Assembly (NCBI RefSeq): GCF_024399315.1
Contig: NZ_CP075170.1
Location: 3,844,001-3,908,000 of the forward strand
DNA: 64,000 nt
Source of the DNA: Chryseobacterium sp. MA9
GTDB taxonomy: Bacteria; Bacteroidota; Bacteroidia; Flavobacteriales; Weeksellaceae
Reading direction: 5' to 3'
The position numbers were made by a program, and so were the translations under genes. This document shows, piece after piece, positions 9,301 through 17,148 of the stretch. Under the pieces are notes generated by a model. That model was not told where the DNA came from. It searched no databases and saw nothing but the letters and a program-made list of their open reading frames with translations. Numbering within the stretch: position 1 is the first letter of the stretch; each line of letters starts with the position of its first letter.

Positions 9301-11418
9301 ATGGGAAGAGATCTTAAATTTACAAGAAATATTGGTATCGCTGCTCACATTGATGCAGGTAAGACTACCACTACAGAAAGGATTCTATTCTATACAGGGG
9401 TAAACCACAAAATTGGAGAAGTTCACGATGGTGCTTCTACAATGGACTGGATGGAGCAGGAAGCAGAAAGAGGTATTACCATTACTTCTGCAGCTACCAC
9501 TTGTTCTTGGAACTTTCCAACAGATCAAGGAAAAGCTTTACCTGAAACTAAGCCTTACCACTTCAACATCATTGATACACCGGGACACGTTGACTTCACA
9601 GTAGAAGTAAACAGATCTTTAAGAGTATTGGATGGATTGGTATTCTTATTCTCTGCAGTAGATGGAGTAGAGCCTCAGTCTGAAACAAACTGGAGACTTG
9701 CTGACAACTACAAAGTTGCTAGAATGGGATTCGTAAACAAAATGGACAGACAAGGTGCTGACTTCCTTAACGTGGTAAACCAGGTTAAAGAAATGTTAGG
9801 ATCTAACGCAGTTCCAATTGTTTTACCAATCGGTGCTGAAGAAGATTTCAAAGGTGTTGTTGACTTAATTAAAAACAGAGCTATCATCTGGGATGAAGCA
9901 GGACAAGGAGCTACTTTCGAAGTAGTGCCAATTCCTGAAGACATGAAAGCTGAAGTTCTAGAATATAGAGAGAAATTAGTAGAAGCTGTGGCTGACTACG
10001 ATGAGACTTTGATGGAGAAATTCTTCGAAGATCCAGATTCAATCTCTGAAGACGAAATCAACGAAGCTCTTAGAAAAGCTACTATTGATTTATCTATTAT
10101 CCCAATGACTTGTGGTTCTTCATTCAAGAATAAAGGAGTACAGTTTATGTTGGATGCAGTATGTAAATACTTGCCTTCTCCATTGGATAAAGATGATATC
10201 AAAGGTACTGATCCAAGAACTGACGCTGAAATCACAAGAAAACCATCTGTAGATGAGCCTTTCTCTGCATTAGCATTTAAGATTGCTACTGACCCGTTCG
10301 TGGGAAGATTAGCATTCTTCAGAGCATACTCTGGAAGATTAGATGCAGGTTCTTATATCTTGAACACTCGTTCAGGAGATAAAGAAAGAATCTCTAGAAT
10401 CTATCAGATGCACGCTAACAAACAAAACCCAGTAGAATATATTGAAGCTGGTGATATTGGTGCAGCGGTAGGATTCAAGTCTATTAAAACTGGTGATACT
10501 ATGTGTGACGAGAAAAACCCAATCGTTCTTGAATCGATGGTTTTCCCTGATCCGGTAATTGGTATCGCTGTTGAGCCTAAAACTAAAGCTGACCAGGATA
10601 AAATGGGTAACGCTTTAGCTAAATTGGCTGAAGAAGATCCTACGTTTACGGTTAGAACTGACGAAGCTTCTGGACAAACGATTATCTCTGGTATGGGTGA
10701 GCTTCACTTGGATATCATCGTAGATCGTATGAAGAGAGAATTCAAAGTTGAAGTTAACCAAGGACAACCTCAGGTAGAATACAAAGAAAACTTAACAAAA
10801 GTTGCTCAACACAGAGAAGTTTACAAAAAACAATCTGGTGGTAAAGGTAAATTTGCTGATATTGTATTTGAATTAGGACCTGCTGAAGAAGGTAAAATTG
10901 GTTTAGAATTCATCAATGAGATCAAAGGTGGTAACGTTCCTAGAGAATTTGTTCCTGCAATTGAAAAAGGCTTTAAAGCTGCAATGAAGAACGGTCCTTT
11001 GGCTGGTTTCGAAGTTGAAGGTATTAAAGTTGTTCTTAAAGACGGATCTTTCCACGCGGTGGATTCTGATGCTCTTTCATTTGAAATGGCTGCTAAATTA
11101 GGATTTAAAGAAGCGGGACGTGCTGCTAAGCCAGTAATTATGGAGCCAATTATGAAACTGGAAGTTGTAACTCCGGAAGAATATATGGGTAACATCATTG
11201 GTGACCTTAACAAAAGAAGAGGTACTATCAGTGGTCAGGAAGAGAAAAACGGTGCTGTTGTAATCAAAGGTTCTGTTCCACTTTCTGAAATGTTTGGATA
11301 TGTAACAACTCTAAGAACACTTTCATCAGGAAGAGCTACTTCTTCTATGGAATTAGAGAAATACCAAGCTACTCCACAAAACGTTGCTGAAGAAATCATA
11401 GCTAAAGCAAAAGGTTAA
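9301..11418 (+). CDS. fusA: Translation elongation factor G
   Basis: A 705-residue GTPase that moves tRNA and mRNA through the ribosome after peptide bond formation and also helps recycling. The G domain shows the P-loop AHIDAGKTT, the switch region [20 protein letters not shown] and NKMDRQGAD. Domains II to V follow, with GMGELHLDI in domain III and the domain IV/V segments to the end. The start ATG lies 6 bp after the rpsG stop. The long Bacteroidota-type insert after [10 protein letters not shown] is present. No truncation or missing key residue. Confidence 0.99.
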   Translation: MGRDLKFTRNIGIAAHIDAGKTTTTERILFYTGVNHKIGEVHDGASTMDWMEQEAERGITITSAATTCSWNFPTDQGKALPETKPYHFNIIDTPGHVDFTVEVNRSLRVLDGLVFLFSAVDGVEPQSETNWRLADNYKVARMGFVNKMDRQGADFLNVVNQVKEMLGSNAVPIVLPIGAEEDFKGVVDLIKNRAIIWDEAGQGATFEVVPIPEDMKAEVLEYREKLVEAVADYDETLMEKFFEDPDSISEDEINEALRKATIDLSIIPMTCGSSFKNKGVQFMLDAVCKYLPSPLDKDDIKGTDPRTDAEITRKPSVDEPFSALAFKIATDPFVGRLAFFRAYSGRLDAGSYILNTRSGDKERISRIYQMHANKQNPVEYIEAGDIGAAVGFKSIKTGDTMCDEKNPIVLESMVFPDPVIGIAVEPKTKADQDKMGNALAKLAEEDPTFTVRTDEASGQTIISGMGELHLDIIVDRMKREFKVEVNQGQPQVEYKENLTKVAQHREVYKKQSGGKGKFADIVFELGPAEEGKIGLEFINEIKGGNVPREFVPAIEKGFKAAMKNGPLAGFEVEGIKVVLKDGSFHAVDSDALSFEMAAKLGFKEAGRAAKPVIMEPIMKLEVVTPEEYMGNIIGDLNKRRGTISGQEEKNGAVVIKGSVPLSEMFGYVTTLRTLSSGRATSSMELEKYQATPQNVAEEIIAKAKG

Positions 11419-11434
11419 TTTTTAAATTAAAGAA

Positions 11435-11740
11435 ATGTCACAAAGAATCAGAATAAAACTAAAATCTTACGATTACAACTTGGTAGACAAGTCTGCTGAG
11501 AAAATCGTAAAAACGGTAAAGGCTACTGGTGCTGTTGTAAACGGTCCAATTCCATTGCCAACGAATAAGAGAATCTTCACAGTGTTGAGATCTCCGCACG
11601 TAAACAAGAAAGCAAGAGAGCAGTTCCAACTTTCAGCTCACAAGAGACTAATGGATATCTACTCTTCTTCTTCTAAAACTGTTGATGCTCTAATGAAATT
11701 AGAACTTCCTTCAGGTGTAGACGTTGAAATTAAAGTGTGA
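11435..11740 (+). CDS. rpsJ: 30S ribosomal protein S10 (uS10)
   Basis: 101 residues with the uS10 core ([41 protein letters not shown]). In E. coli this gene opens the S10 operon; in many Bacteroidota it is followed directly by rplC. Here it ends the str operon: a strong terminator follows and rplC lies about 15.9 kb away. Confidence 0.99.
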   Translation: MSQRIRIKLKSYDYNLVDKSAEKIVKTVKATGAVVNGPIPLPTNKRIFTVLRSPHVNKKAREQFQLSAHKRLMDIYSSSSKTVDALMKLELPSGVDVEIKV

Positions 11741-11767
11741 TAAATGCATACTTTGCAATGATTATAC

Positions 11768-11799
11768 AAATCCGTTCCTTTTTAGGGACGGATTTTTTT
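11768..11799 (+). terminator. Terminator of the str operon
   Basis: An 11-bp stem AAATCCGTTCC / GGGACGGATTT (one G-U) with a T-rich tail, 28 bp after the rpsJ stop. Confidence 0.9.
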
Positions 11800-11834
11800 A
11801 TGAATATTATCTTGATAAGTTTGACCAGGACATG

Positions 11835-11871
11835 AAAAGCAGATTTGATAACTTACAAATCTGCTTTTTTT
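11835..11871 (+). terminator. Second, perfect 13-bp terminator hairpin after rpsJ
   Basis: AAAAGCAGATTTG / CAAATCTGCTTTT, 8-nt loop, followed by more T. No gene is visible between it and the first terminator. Confidence 0.8.
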
Positions 11872-12046
11872 GCATTGTACTTTCTGTAACCATAAAAAGC
11901 CTTAAAGGGATTACCCTTAACGATAGGATTGATTTGTTTTGGGATTGCAAAGGGTCCTTAGCAGAGATTAATGATCTGATATTAATAGTTCTTTTTCAGG
12001 TGACATATGTCATTTCCGTTTGTTTATTTAGAATTAATAAAAATAA

Positions 12047-12054
12047 TAATTTTG
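12047..12054 (+). promoter_or_regulatory. -7 promoter element of the siderophore receptor gene
   Basis: TAATTTTG matches TAnnTTTG and lies 14 bp before the chosen ATG at 12069. A TTTG at 12019 is 24 nt upstream, longer than the usual 19, so the -33 is weak. No Fur box was recognised. Confidence 0.45.
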
Positions 12055-12068
12055 CCAAAAATTATCAG

Positions 12069-14327
12069 ATGAATAAAGTAGTATCCTTTTCTCTGCTATT
12101 ATTGGGTGGGGTTCTTGCCAATGCGCAGAAAGTAAATGATTCAGTAAAACACAAGAATATTGACGAAGTAGAAGTTTTTGGTGAAAGAAAAAAACAGCCG
12201 CAAGGGTTGGAAGCAATTACAAGATTGCCATTGAAAACCAGAGATCAGATTCAGAGTATTTCTGTGATCTCCCATAAAGCAATTGAAGAACTAGGAGCAC
12301 TTACAGTCACTGATGTTGCTAAAAATGTACCCGGTGTAACATTGTTCTCAAGCTACGGAGGAGGAAGTGAAAGTATGTCCATCAGAGGGTACCGCGGTGT
12401 TCCGGTATTGAAAAATGGTGTTCAGCTTGATTCTGACTTCCGTACTGCCGGAATGATGACAGATATGCAGGGAGTAGAAAGTATTCAGGTGATCAAAGGA
12501 TCTGCAGCAGTGAGCCAGGGAATCGGAAACGGTCTTGGATCTGCAGGTGGAGTCATCAATGTAGTAACCAAAAGACCTCAGTTTATTGATCAGACTAATG
12601 TAGGTTTCCGATATGGAAGCTGGGATTTTTACAGACCTACAGTAGACTTCCAGAGAGTTTTGGATTCTCAGGGGAAAGTTGCTGTAAGATTCAACGGAGC
12701 TTATCAGAATAACAATTCATTCAGAAGCCATGTAAAAGGGGAAAGAATTTATGTAAATCCATCAATCGCTTTCCGTCCGGATGATAAAACATACATCAAT
12801 GTGGAAATGGATTATCTGCATGATAAAAGAACTCCGGATAGAGGAACCATCAATTTGGCTCCGGGAAATGTAGAAGCATTATATCATATGCCAAAAGGGA
12901 AGTTCCTTGGATATACTTCGGATTATGCCATCACTGAAGCATACAATTTTTCTACAACGGCTGTCAGACAGCTTAATGATAAACTAAAAGTAAGAGCTGC
13001 ATTTGTGAATTCTATGAGCAATTCAGATAGCGAAGCATCATCAGTTTCATTGCCAACAGGAGGCACAGATTATAATATCAGACAACGCACCATTGGTAAG
13101 TCAGAATCATTGGATATCAACAGAGTTTTACAGTTGGATTTCATTGGTGAGAAAGTAAAAACAGGAATCATTAATCATACTTTTCAGGTTGGTTTTGACT
13201 GGAGAGAAACAGAAACATCTTCCGTTACTTATGAAGCCTATAAAAACTCCATTGCCCCTGAAAATTTAATTACAGCAAGGCCAACAGAAATTGGTGGTGT
13301 GAAATATGCAGCCAATCCGCTTGATATATTTGACGTAGTAAACGGATCTATTTCTAACGCACTCCCGGCAAATGTTGTTTATAAAAGCCTTGGACGTTCC
13401 AATTCTGTATTGACTCCAAGCATCGGAGCAATGGCTCAGGATGTGATGTCAATAGGTAAATATGTAAAAGCTCATCTGGGAATCAGATACAGCAGACTAA
13501 ATGGTTCTGCCAATGAATCTGTAGATACATGGAATCCTAATTTTGGGTTGATCATTTCTCCCATTGAAAATATTAATGTTTTCGGATCTTATACCACAAC
13601 TACTTCATTGAGATCTTCTAATAATATTCTTCAGGCTGGAGGATTGGTAGGTCCATCACATACAAAACAATGGGAAGCGGGAATTAAGTCAGACTGGTTT
13701 AATGAACGTTTAAGATTCAATGTTACCTGGTTTGATATTAATACAGATAACCTGTCATTCCAGATTTTGGATGCTAACTATAATCCCATTAAAGATGCCA
13801 ATAAAAATATCCTTTACGGATTAGCAGGTAATCTGAGAAGAAAAGGAGTAGAGGTAGAACTTATCGGAAGAATTTTGCCAAACCTTCAGGTGATGTCAGG
13901 ATGGGCTTACCTTGATGCACAATATCAGGACAGTCCGGCATATATCAATGGTTCAAGACCAATGAATGCTCCCAAACATACAGCCAATGCATGGTTGAAT
14001 TATAAATTTAACAAGGGTCTATTAGACAGATTAGATGTAGGGGCAGGAATCTACTATGTGGGACAGCGCCCGGTAGACGAATGGACTCAGAAAACATTCA
14101 GTGCAGGTCACATCAACAGTGTAAAACCTGGAGATCAGCCTTTCGATATGCCAGAATATACTACGGTAGATGCTCAGGTAGGATATTCCCTGAAAAACGG
14201 AATGGGAGTAAGAGTATTCTTTAATAATATTTTTGATAGTGTAGGATACAGCTCTTATTTCAGAGGAGGATATATTGACCAAATTCAGCCTAGAAACTTT
14301 GCTGTACAGGTAAACTATAAATTCTAA
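12069..14327 (+). CDS. TonB-dependent siderophore receptor
   Basis: A 752-residue outer-membrane receptor that takes up ferric siderophores using TonB energy. The signal peptide is MNKVVSFSLLLLGGVLANAQ. The plug domain follows (SVISHKAIEELGALTVTDV, SMSIRGYRG, GSAAVSQGIGNGLGSAGGVI), then a 22-strand-type barrel ending in Phe (QVNYKF). There is no CarboxypepD-like N-terminal domain or N-terminal signalling domain. I start at ATG 12069; the frame is open to 11724, but that extension crosses two terminators and the promoter. It is followed by a lipoprotein, a PepSY membrane protein and an iron-permease-like gene, all consistent with iron uptake. The siderophore is unknown. Confidence 0.93.
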   Translation: MNKVVSFSLLLLGGVLANAQKVNDSVKHKNIDEVEVFGERKKQPQGLEAITRLPLKTRDQIQSISVISHKAIEELGALTVTDVAKNVPGVTLFSSYGGGSESMSIRGYRGVPVLKNGVQLDSDFRTAGMMTDMQGVESIQVIKGSAAVSQGIGNGLGSAGGVINVVTKRPQFIDQTNVGFRYGSWDFYRPTVDFQRVLDSQGKVAVRFNGAYQNNNSFRSHVKGERIYVNPSIAFRPDDKTYINVEMDYLHDKRTPDRGTINLAPGNVEALYHMPKGKFLGYTSDYAITEAYNFSTTAVRQLNDKLKVRAAFVNSMSNSDSEASSVSLPTGGTDYNIRQRTIGKSESLDINRVLQLDFIGEKVKTGIINHTFQVGFDWRETETSSVTYEAYKNSIAPENLITARPTEIGGVKYAANPLDIFDVVNGSISNALPANVVYKSLGRSNSVLTPSIGAMAQDVMSIGKYVKAHLGIRYSRLNGSANESVDTWNPNFGLIISPIENINVFGSYTTTTSLRSSNNILQAGGLVGPSHTKQWEAGIKSDWFNERLRFNVTWFDINTDNLSFQILDANYNPIKDANKNILYGLAGNLRRKGVEVELIGRILPNLQVMSGWAYLDAQYQDSPAYINGSRPMNAPKHTANAWLNYKFNKGLLDRLDVGAGIYYVGQRPVDEWTQKTFSAGHINSVKPGDQPFDMPEYTTVDAQVGYSLKNGMGVRVFFNNIFDSVGYSSYFRGGYIDQIQPRNFAVQVNYKF

Positions 14328-14345
14328 TCAACAAAATCATTCAAT

Positions 14346-14963
14346 ATGAAAAGTATCAAAACAGTATTCTTAGCATTGGCTCTTGGTGCAGCGGCTGTGT
14401 CATGTTCCGGAGACAAAAAGAAAGGAATAGATTACAATCAGTTTAAAACAGAAGTGAAACTTACTGCTGAACAGGAAAAAAACTTTAATGAAATTACTGC
14501 AAAATATCAGCAGCTTCAGGAGCAGAATTTCCAGGCAGCAAAAGCTCAGGGCGGTAATATGGACCGCGTAGCTTTAGGAATAAAAAATGAAGAACTGAGA
14601 GCTCAGCAGTCTATTGAAATGGCTACCGTTTTGGATGCTCCTCAGATGGAAAAGTTCAATAAGTTTGTGGACGAAAATTCCAGAAAAAGACCGAGATATG
14701 ATAATGCACTGTTAGAGAAAATCAAAACGGAAGCACAGCTTTCTGAAGATGAGTTCAAAGTAGTAAATGCAGCGAATGATGCTTTTGAAAAAGCATTTAA
14801 TGATGCTCATGATGTGTATCACGGGAATAACGATTTGGCCAAAGAATACTGGGAGAAATTTGATACCCAAAGAAAGGCTGCAATTCAGAAAGCACTAAGC
14901 CCTGAACATTATACGAAGTTTGAAGAAATCGTAAAAGAAATTCAGTTCAAAGGAAGAAAATAA
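14346..14963 (+). CDS. Putative lipoprotein, helical, downstream of the siderophore receptor
   Basis: 205 residues. The signal ends in a lipobox (AAAVSC, Cys at about 20), so it is probably anchored to a membrane. The mature part is charged and helical with Gln/Glu-rich stretches (EITAKYQQLQEQNFQAAK), reminiscent of Spy/CpxP-like or heme-region helper lipoproteins, but I do not recognise a family. It starts 18 bp after the receptor stop, so it is probably cotranscribed. A role in iron or siderophore handling is inferred from position only. Confidence 0.8.
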   Translation: MKSIKTVFLALALGAAAVSCSGDKKKGIDYNQFKTEVKLTAEQEKNFNEITAKYQQLQEQNFQAAKAQGGNMDRVALGIKNEELRAQQSIEMATVLDAPQMEKFNKFVDENSRKRPRYDNALLEKIKTEAQLSEDEFKVVNAANDAFEKAFNDAHDVYHGNNDLAKEYWEKFDTQRKAAIQKALSPEHYTKFEEIVKEIQFKGRK

Positions 14964-14980
14964 ACGATATTGATACCAGT

Positions 14981-15140
14981 GAGGGCTGGAAGCAGAAGAA
15001 GGAGATGGATATGATATTGGGCTAAAAGTTCTTACTACTTTTAAGAAAACTTATTCAATTTGGTGAAAGTAGATTAAAGTTAGATCAGTAATCTTTTAAA
15101 CTCAAATAACTGCCATCAAAAGCTTCATGCTTCCTTGCCC
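14981..15140. repeat. Possible MITE-like intergenic element
   Basis: The spacer carries imperfect terminal inverted repeats: GAGGGCTGGAAGCAGAAG at 14981-14998 and CTTCATGCTTCCTTGCCC at 15123-15140. About 120 bp of AT-rich sequence lies between them, with no ORF. The GGCTGGAAGC-type end looks like an intergenic repeat family; copy number in the genome cannot be judged here. Confidence 0.35.
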
Positions 15141-15190
15141 GAATTTGTATTAACTTTTTTTAATTTATTCATATCAATTTTAATTTAAGA

Positions 15191-15221
15191 CATTAAGACG
15201 GTAATACCGTCTTAATGTTTT
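15191..15221 (+). terminator. Perfect hairpin upstream of the PepSY gene (terminator or attenuator)
   Basis: CATTAAGACGG / CCGTCTTAATG with a 5-nt loop, then TTTTTG. It ends only 13-17 bp before the next ATG. It may terminate the receptor transcript or act in the leader of the PepSY gene. Confidence 0.65.
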
Positions 15222-15233
15222 TGCTGTTAAACA

Positions 15234-16430
15234 ATGAGAGTATTACTTAAAAGCCTTTACAGGAAAAGAAGAAAAAACGAATCAGTTACAAAATACCTGA
15301 TGTGGATTACTCATCTCTGGCTGGGACTTTTATCAAGTAGTATTGTTTTTGTGATGTGTCTTACCGGTTGTCTTTATGCTTTCAAAAATCAAATTATTGA
15401 TTTTAGCAACAGGGATAAGGTGTACATCAGCCCGAGTTCTGAAAAAGCGATGAATCCAGATCTGATTCAGGCAGAATTATTAAAGCAGAATAAAGAACTT
15501 ACTTCCCTGATGATTCCGGACGATAAAGGAAATAGCTATATGATTGGTTACCGTGAAAATAATTTGGACAAAAGTACTTATTATAACCAATATACAGGAG
15601 AGGTACTGGGACAGCCCGATGTTGGTTCCGGTAGATTCTTTGAAATTGTTCTGGATCTTCACAGAAATCTGATGATGGGAAATATAGGAAGACAGATTGT
15701 AGGAGCTTCGGTTCTTATGTTTTGTATTCTGCTGATTTCAGGATTGATTCTCTGGCTCCCGAAGAAACTGAAGTTTTTGAAACAAGGCCTGACTTTCATG
15801 TTCAAAGCAAAATTTCAAAGAGTTAATTATGATCTGCACAATACATTGGGTTTTTATACCTTCCTGATGCTGTTCTTTATTGCTGTTACCGGATTATATG
15901 TGACTTATCCGTGGGTGAAGAATACTCTTATCATAAGTCTGGGAGGATCATCAATAGATAATATTTCAAAAGAAAAAGACAGTGGAGATGATGCTTTCGG
16001 AGGGCTGCTGGAAGATATGCTTCAGAAACAGGACGAAAAGAAAAACCTGAAAGAAGTCACTTCCGCTTCTGTGGATAAGATTTTGAAGCTGGCAGACCAT
16101 CAGCTTCCTTACCCTGCTGTTACAAGTATAGAGCTTCCTAATGAAGAAAATCCGCGATATGTTGTTATCAAAATCAACAGACAAAACTTTCTGGGAATGA
16201 TGTTCCCGGATGAAGTAACATTTGATAAAACCGGAGCATTCAAAACGAAAGAACTGTTTTCGGACAAACCTTTGAACAAAAAGTTTACAGCTTTGGCAAA
16301 ACCATTACATACAGGAGAGATCATGGGGCTGCCAAGTATTATTCTTTACTTTATAGCCTCTCTTATCGGTTGTTCATTACCGGTGACAGGGTTTCTGATC
16401 TGGTGGCATAGATTCAGGAAAATGAAATAA
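15234..16430 (+). CDS. PepSY-associated TM protein (siderophore/iron reductase type)
   Basis: A 398-residue inner-membrane protein. Features are HLWLGLLSSSIVFVMCLTG (TM1 with the family's HxWxG motif), a periplasmic PepSY-like region, the DLHRNLMMGNIGRQIVGAS / LLISGLILWLPKK pair, DLHNTLGFYTFLMLFFIAVTG, and a last TM before ITGFLIWWHR-like residues. The repeated His residues fit haem b coordination, as proposed for FpvG/PiuB-like iron reductases. Its place behind the siderophore receptor supports release of iron from siderophores. ATG 15234 is used; MWITHLW at 15300 is an alternative start. Confidence 0.88.
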   Translation: MRVLLKSLYRKRRKNESVTKYLMWITHLWLGLLSSSIVFVMCLTGCLYAFKNQIIDFSNRDKVYISPSSEKAMNPDLIQAELLKQNKELTSLMIPDDKGNSYMIGYRENNLDKSTYYNQYTGEVLGQPDVGSGRFFEIVLDLHRNLMMGNIGRQIVGASVLMFCILLISGLILWLPKKLKFLKQGLTFMFKAKFQRVNYDLHNTLGFYTFLMLFFIAVTGLYVTYPWVKNTLIISLGGSSIDNISKEKDSGDDAFGGLLEDMLQKQDEKKNLKEVTSASVDKILKLADHQLPYPAVTSIELPNEENPRYVVIKINRQNFLGMMFPDEVTFDKTGAFKTKELFSDKPLNKKFTALAKPLHTGEIMGLPSIILYFIASLIGCSLPVTGFLIWWHRFRKMK

Positions 16431-16537
16431 GAGAATGGAGTTTAAAACGGTCGTAAATATTTAGATACCTCATATTCATTATCTTTTCCTTGTTTTCAGA
16501 TTAATTTTTATACATTTATTATTCTAAAACAGAGGAT

Positions 16538-17029
16538 ATGGGTCATAAAGGTCAACATTTTTTTGAAAAATTTTCAAACGGGGCTGTAAAATTTACCGGG
16601 AGTCCGTCTGCTTTTATCGGAGCTTTCCTTATAGTGGTGATATGGGCGGTTTCCGGTCCTCTTTTTGACTTCTCTGAAACCTGGCAGCTGGTGATCAATA
16701 CAGGAACGACAATCATTACCTTTCTGATGGTATTCCTGATTCAGAAAGCTCAAAATAAAGATTCAAAAGCAATACAGATCAAGCTGAATGAACTTTTAGC
16801 CGCTCACGAAAAAGCCAGTAACCGGATTGTAGATATTGAAGATCTTACAGAGGAAGAACTTGATCAGCTTCATATCTATTATGAAAAACTGGGGCAGCTT
16901 GCCAAAAAAGATACAGATATCCATATGTCTCATTCCATTGACGTTGCACAGATAAATCATGATTATAAGTATGAGTTTTTTAAAAGAAGACATGAAGAAT
17001 GGATGCAGAAGAAGGAACAAAAAAAATAA
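16538..17029 (+). CDS. Low-affinity iron permease family protein
   Basis: 163 residues, two TM helices (around 22-42 and 53-70) followed by a cytoplasmic acidic helix. The stretch ETWQLVINTGTTIITFLMVF matches the bacterial low-affinity iron permease family (PF04120-like). The name derives from a yeast homologue; transport by the short bacterial form is not firmly shown. The spacing of 107 bp from the PepSY gene suggests its own promoter or weak coupling. It closes the iron block. Confidence 0.85.
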   Translation: MGHKGQHFFEKFSNGAVKFTGSPSAFIGAFLIVVIWAVSGPLFDFSETWQLVINTGTTIITFLMVFLIQKAQNKDSKAIQIKLNELLAAHEKASNRIVDIEDLTEEELDQLHIYYEKLGQLAKKDTDIHMSHSIDVAQINHDYKYEFFKRRHEEWMQKKEQKK

Positions 17030-17109
17030 ATGGACTTTTGATTTAAAAAATTCTTTAAACTTTATAACTTGTGTTTTGTTAAGACATGGCTGAGTAAAAG
17101 ATAAAAATA

Positions 17110-17138
17110 AAAACCTCTGAGTTATCAGAGGTTTTTTT
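17110..17138. terminator. Bidirectional terminator between convergent genes
   Basis: AAAACCTCTGA / TCAGAGGTTTT, 4-nt loop, with T run on plus and A/T on minus. It serves the iron-permease gene and the 908-aa gene. Confidence 0.88.
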
Positions 17139-17148
17139 ATGGTTTGTA

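Larger units (their letters stand above)
11741..12068 (+). other. Gene-free spacer between rpsJ and the siderophore receptor
   Basis: 328 bp containing two successive hairpin terminators (11768 and 11835) and a TAATTTTG -7 element at 12047. An open frame joins it to the receptor gene but lacks any signal-peptide or family sequence, so I treat it as non-coding. Confidence 0.65.

Noticed and set aside
9708-10235. Minus-strand open frames in fusA
   Set aside because: Shadows of coding sequence created by codon bias.
10821-11213. 130-aa minus-strand open frame inside fusA
   Set aside because: Shadow of a highly conserved coding region; no independent signal.
11724-12068. Upstream extension of the siderophore receptor frame by 115 codons
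   Set aside because: It crosses two terminators and the -7 box and has no family sequence; the signal peptide begins at 12069.
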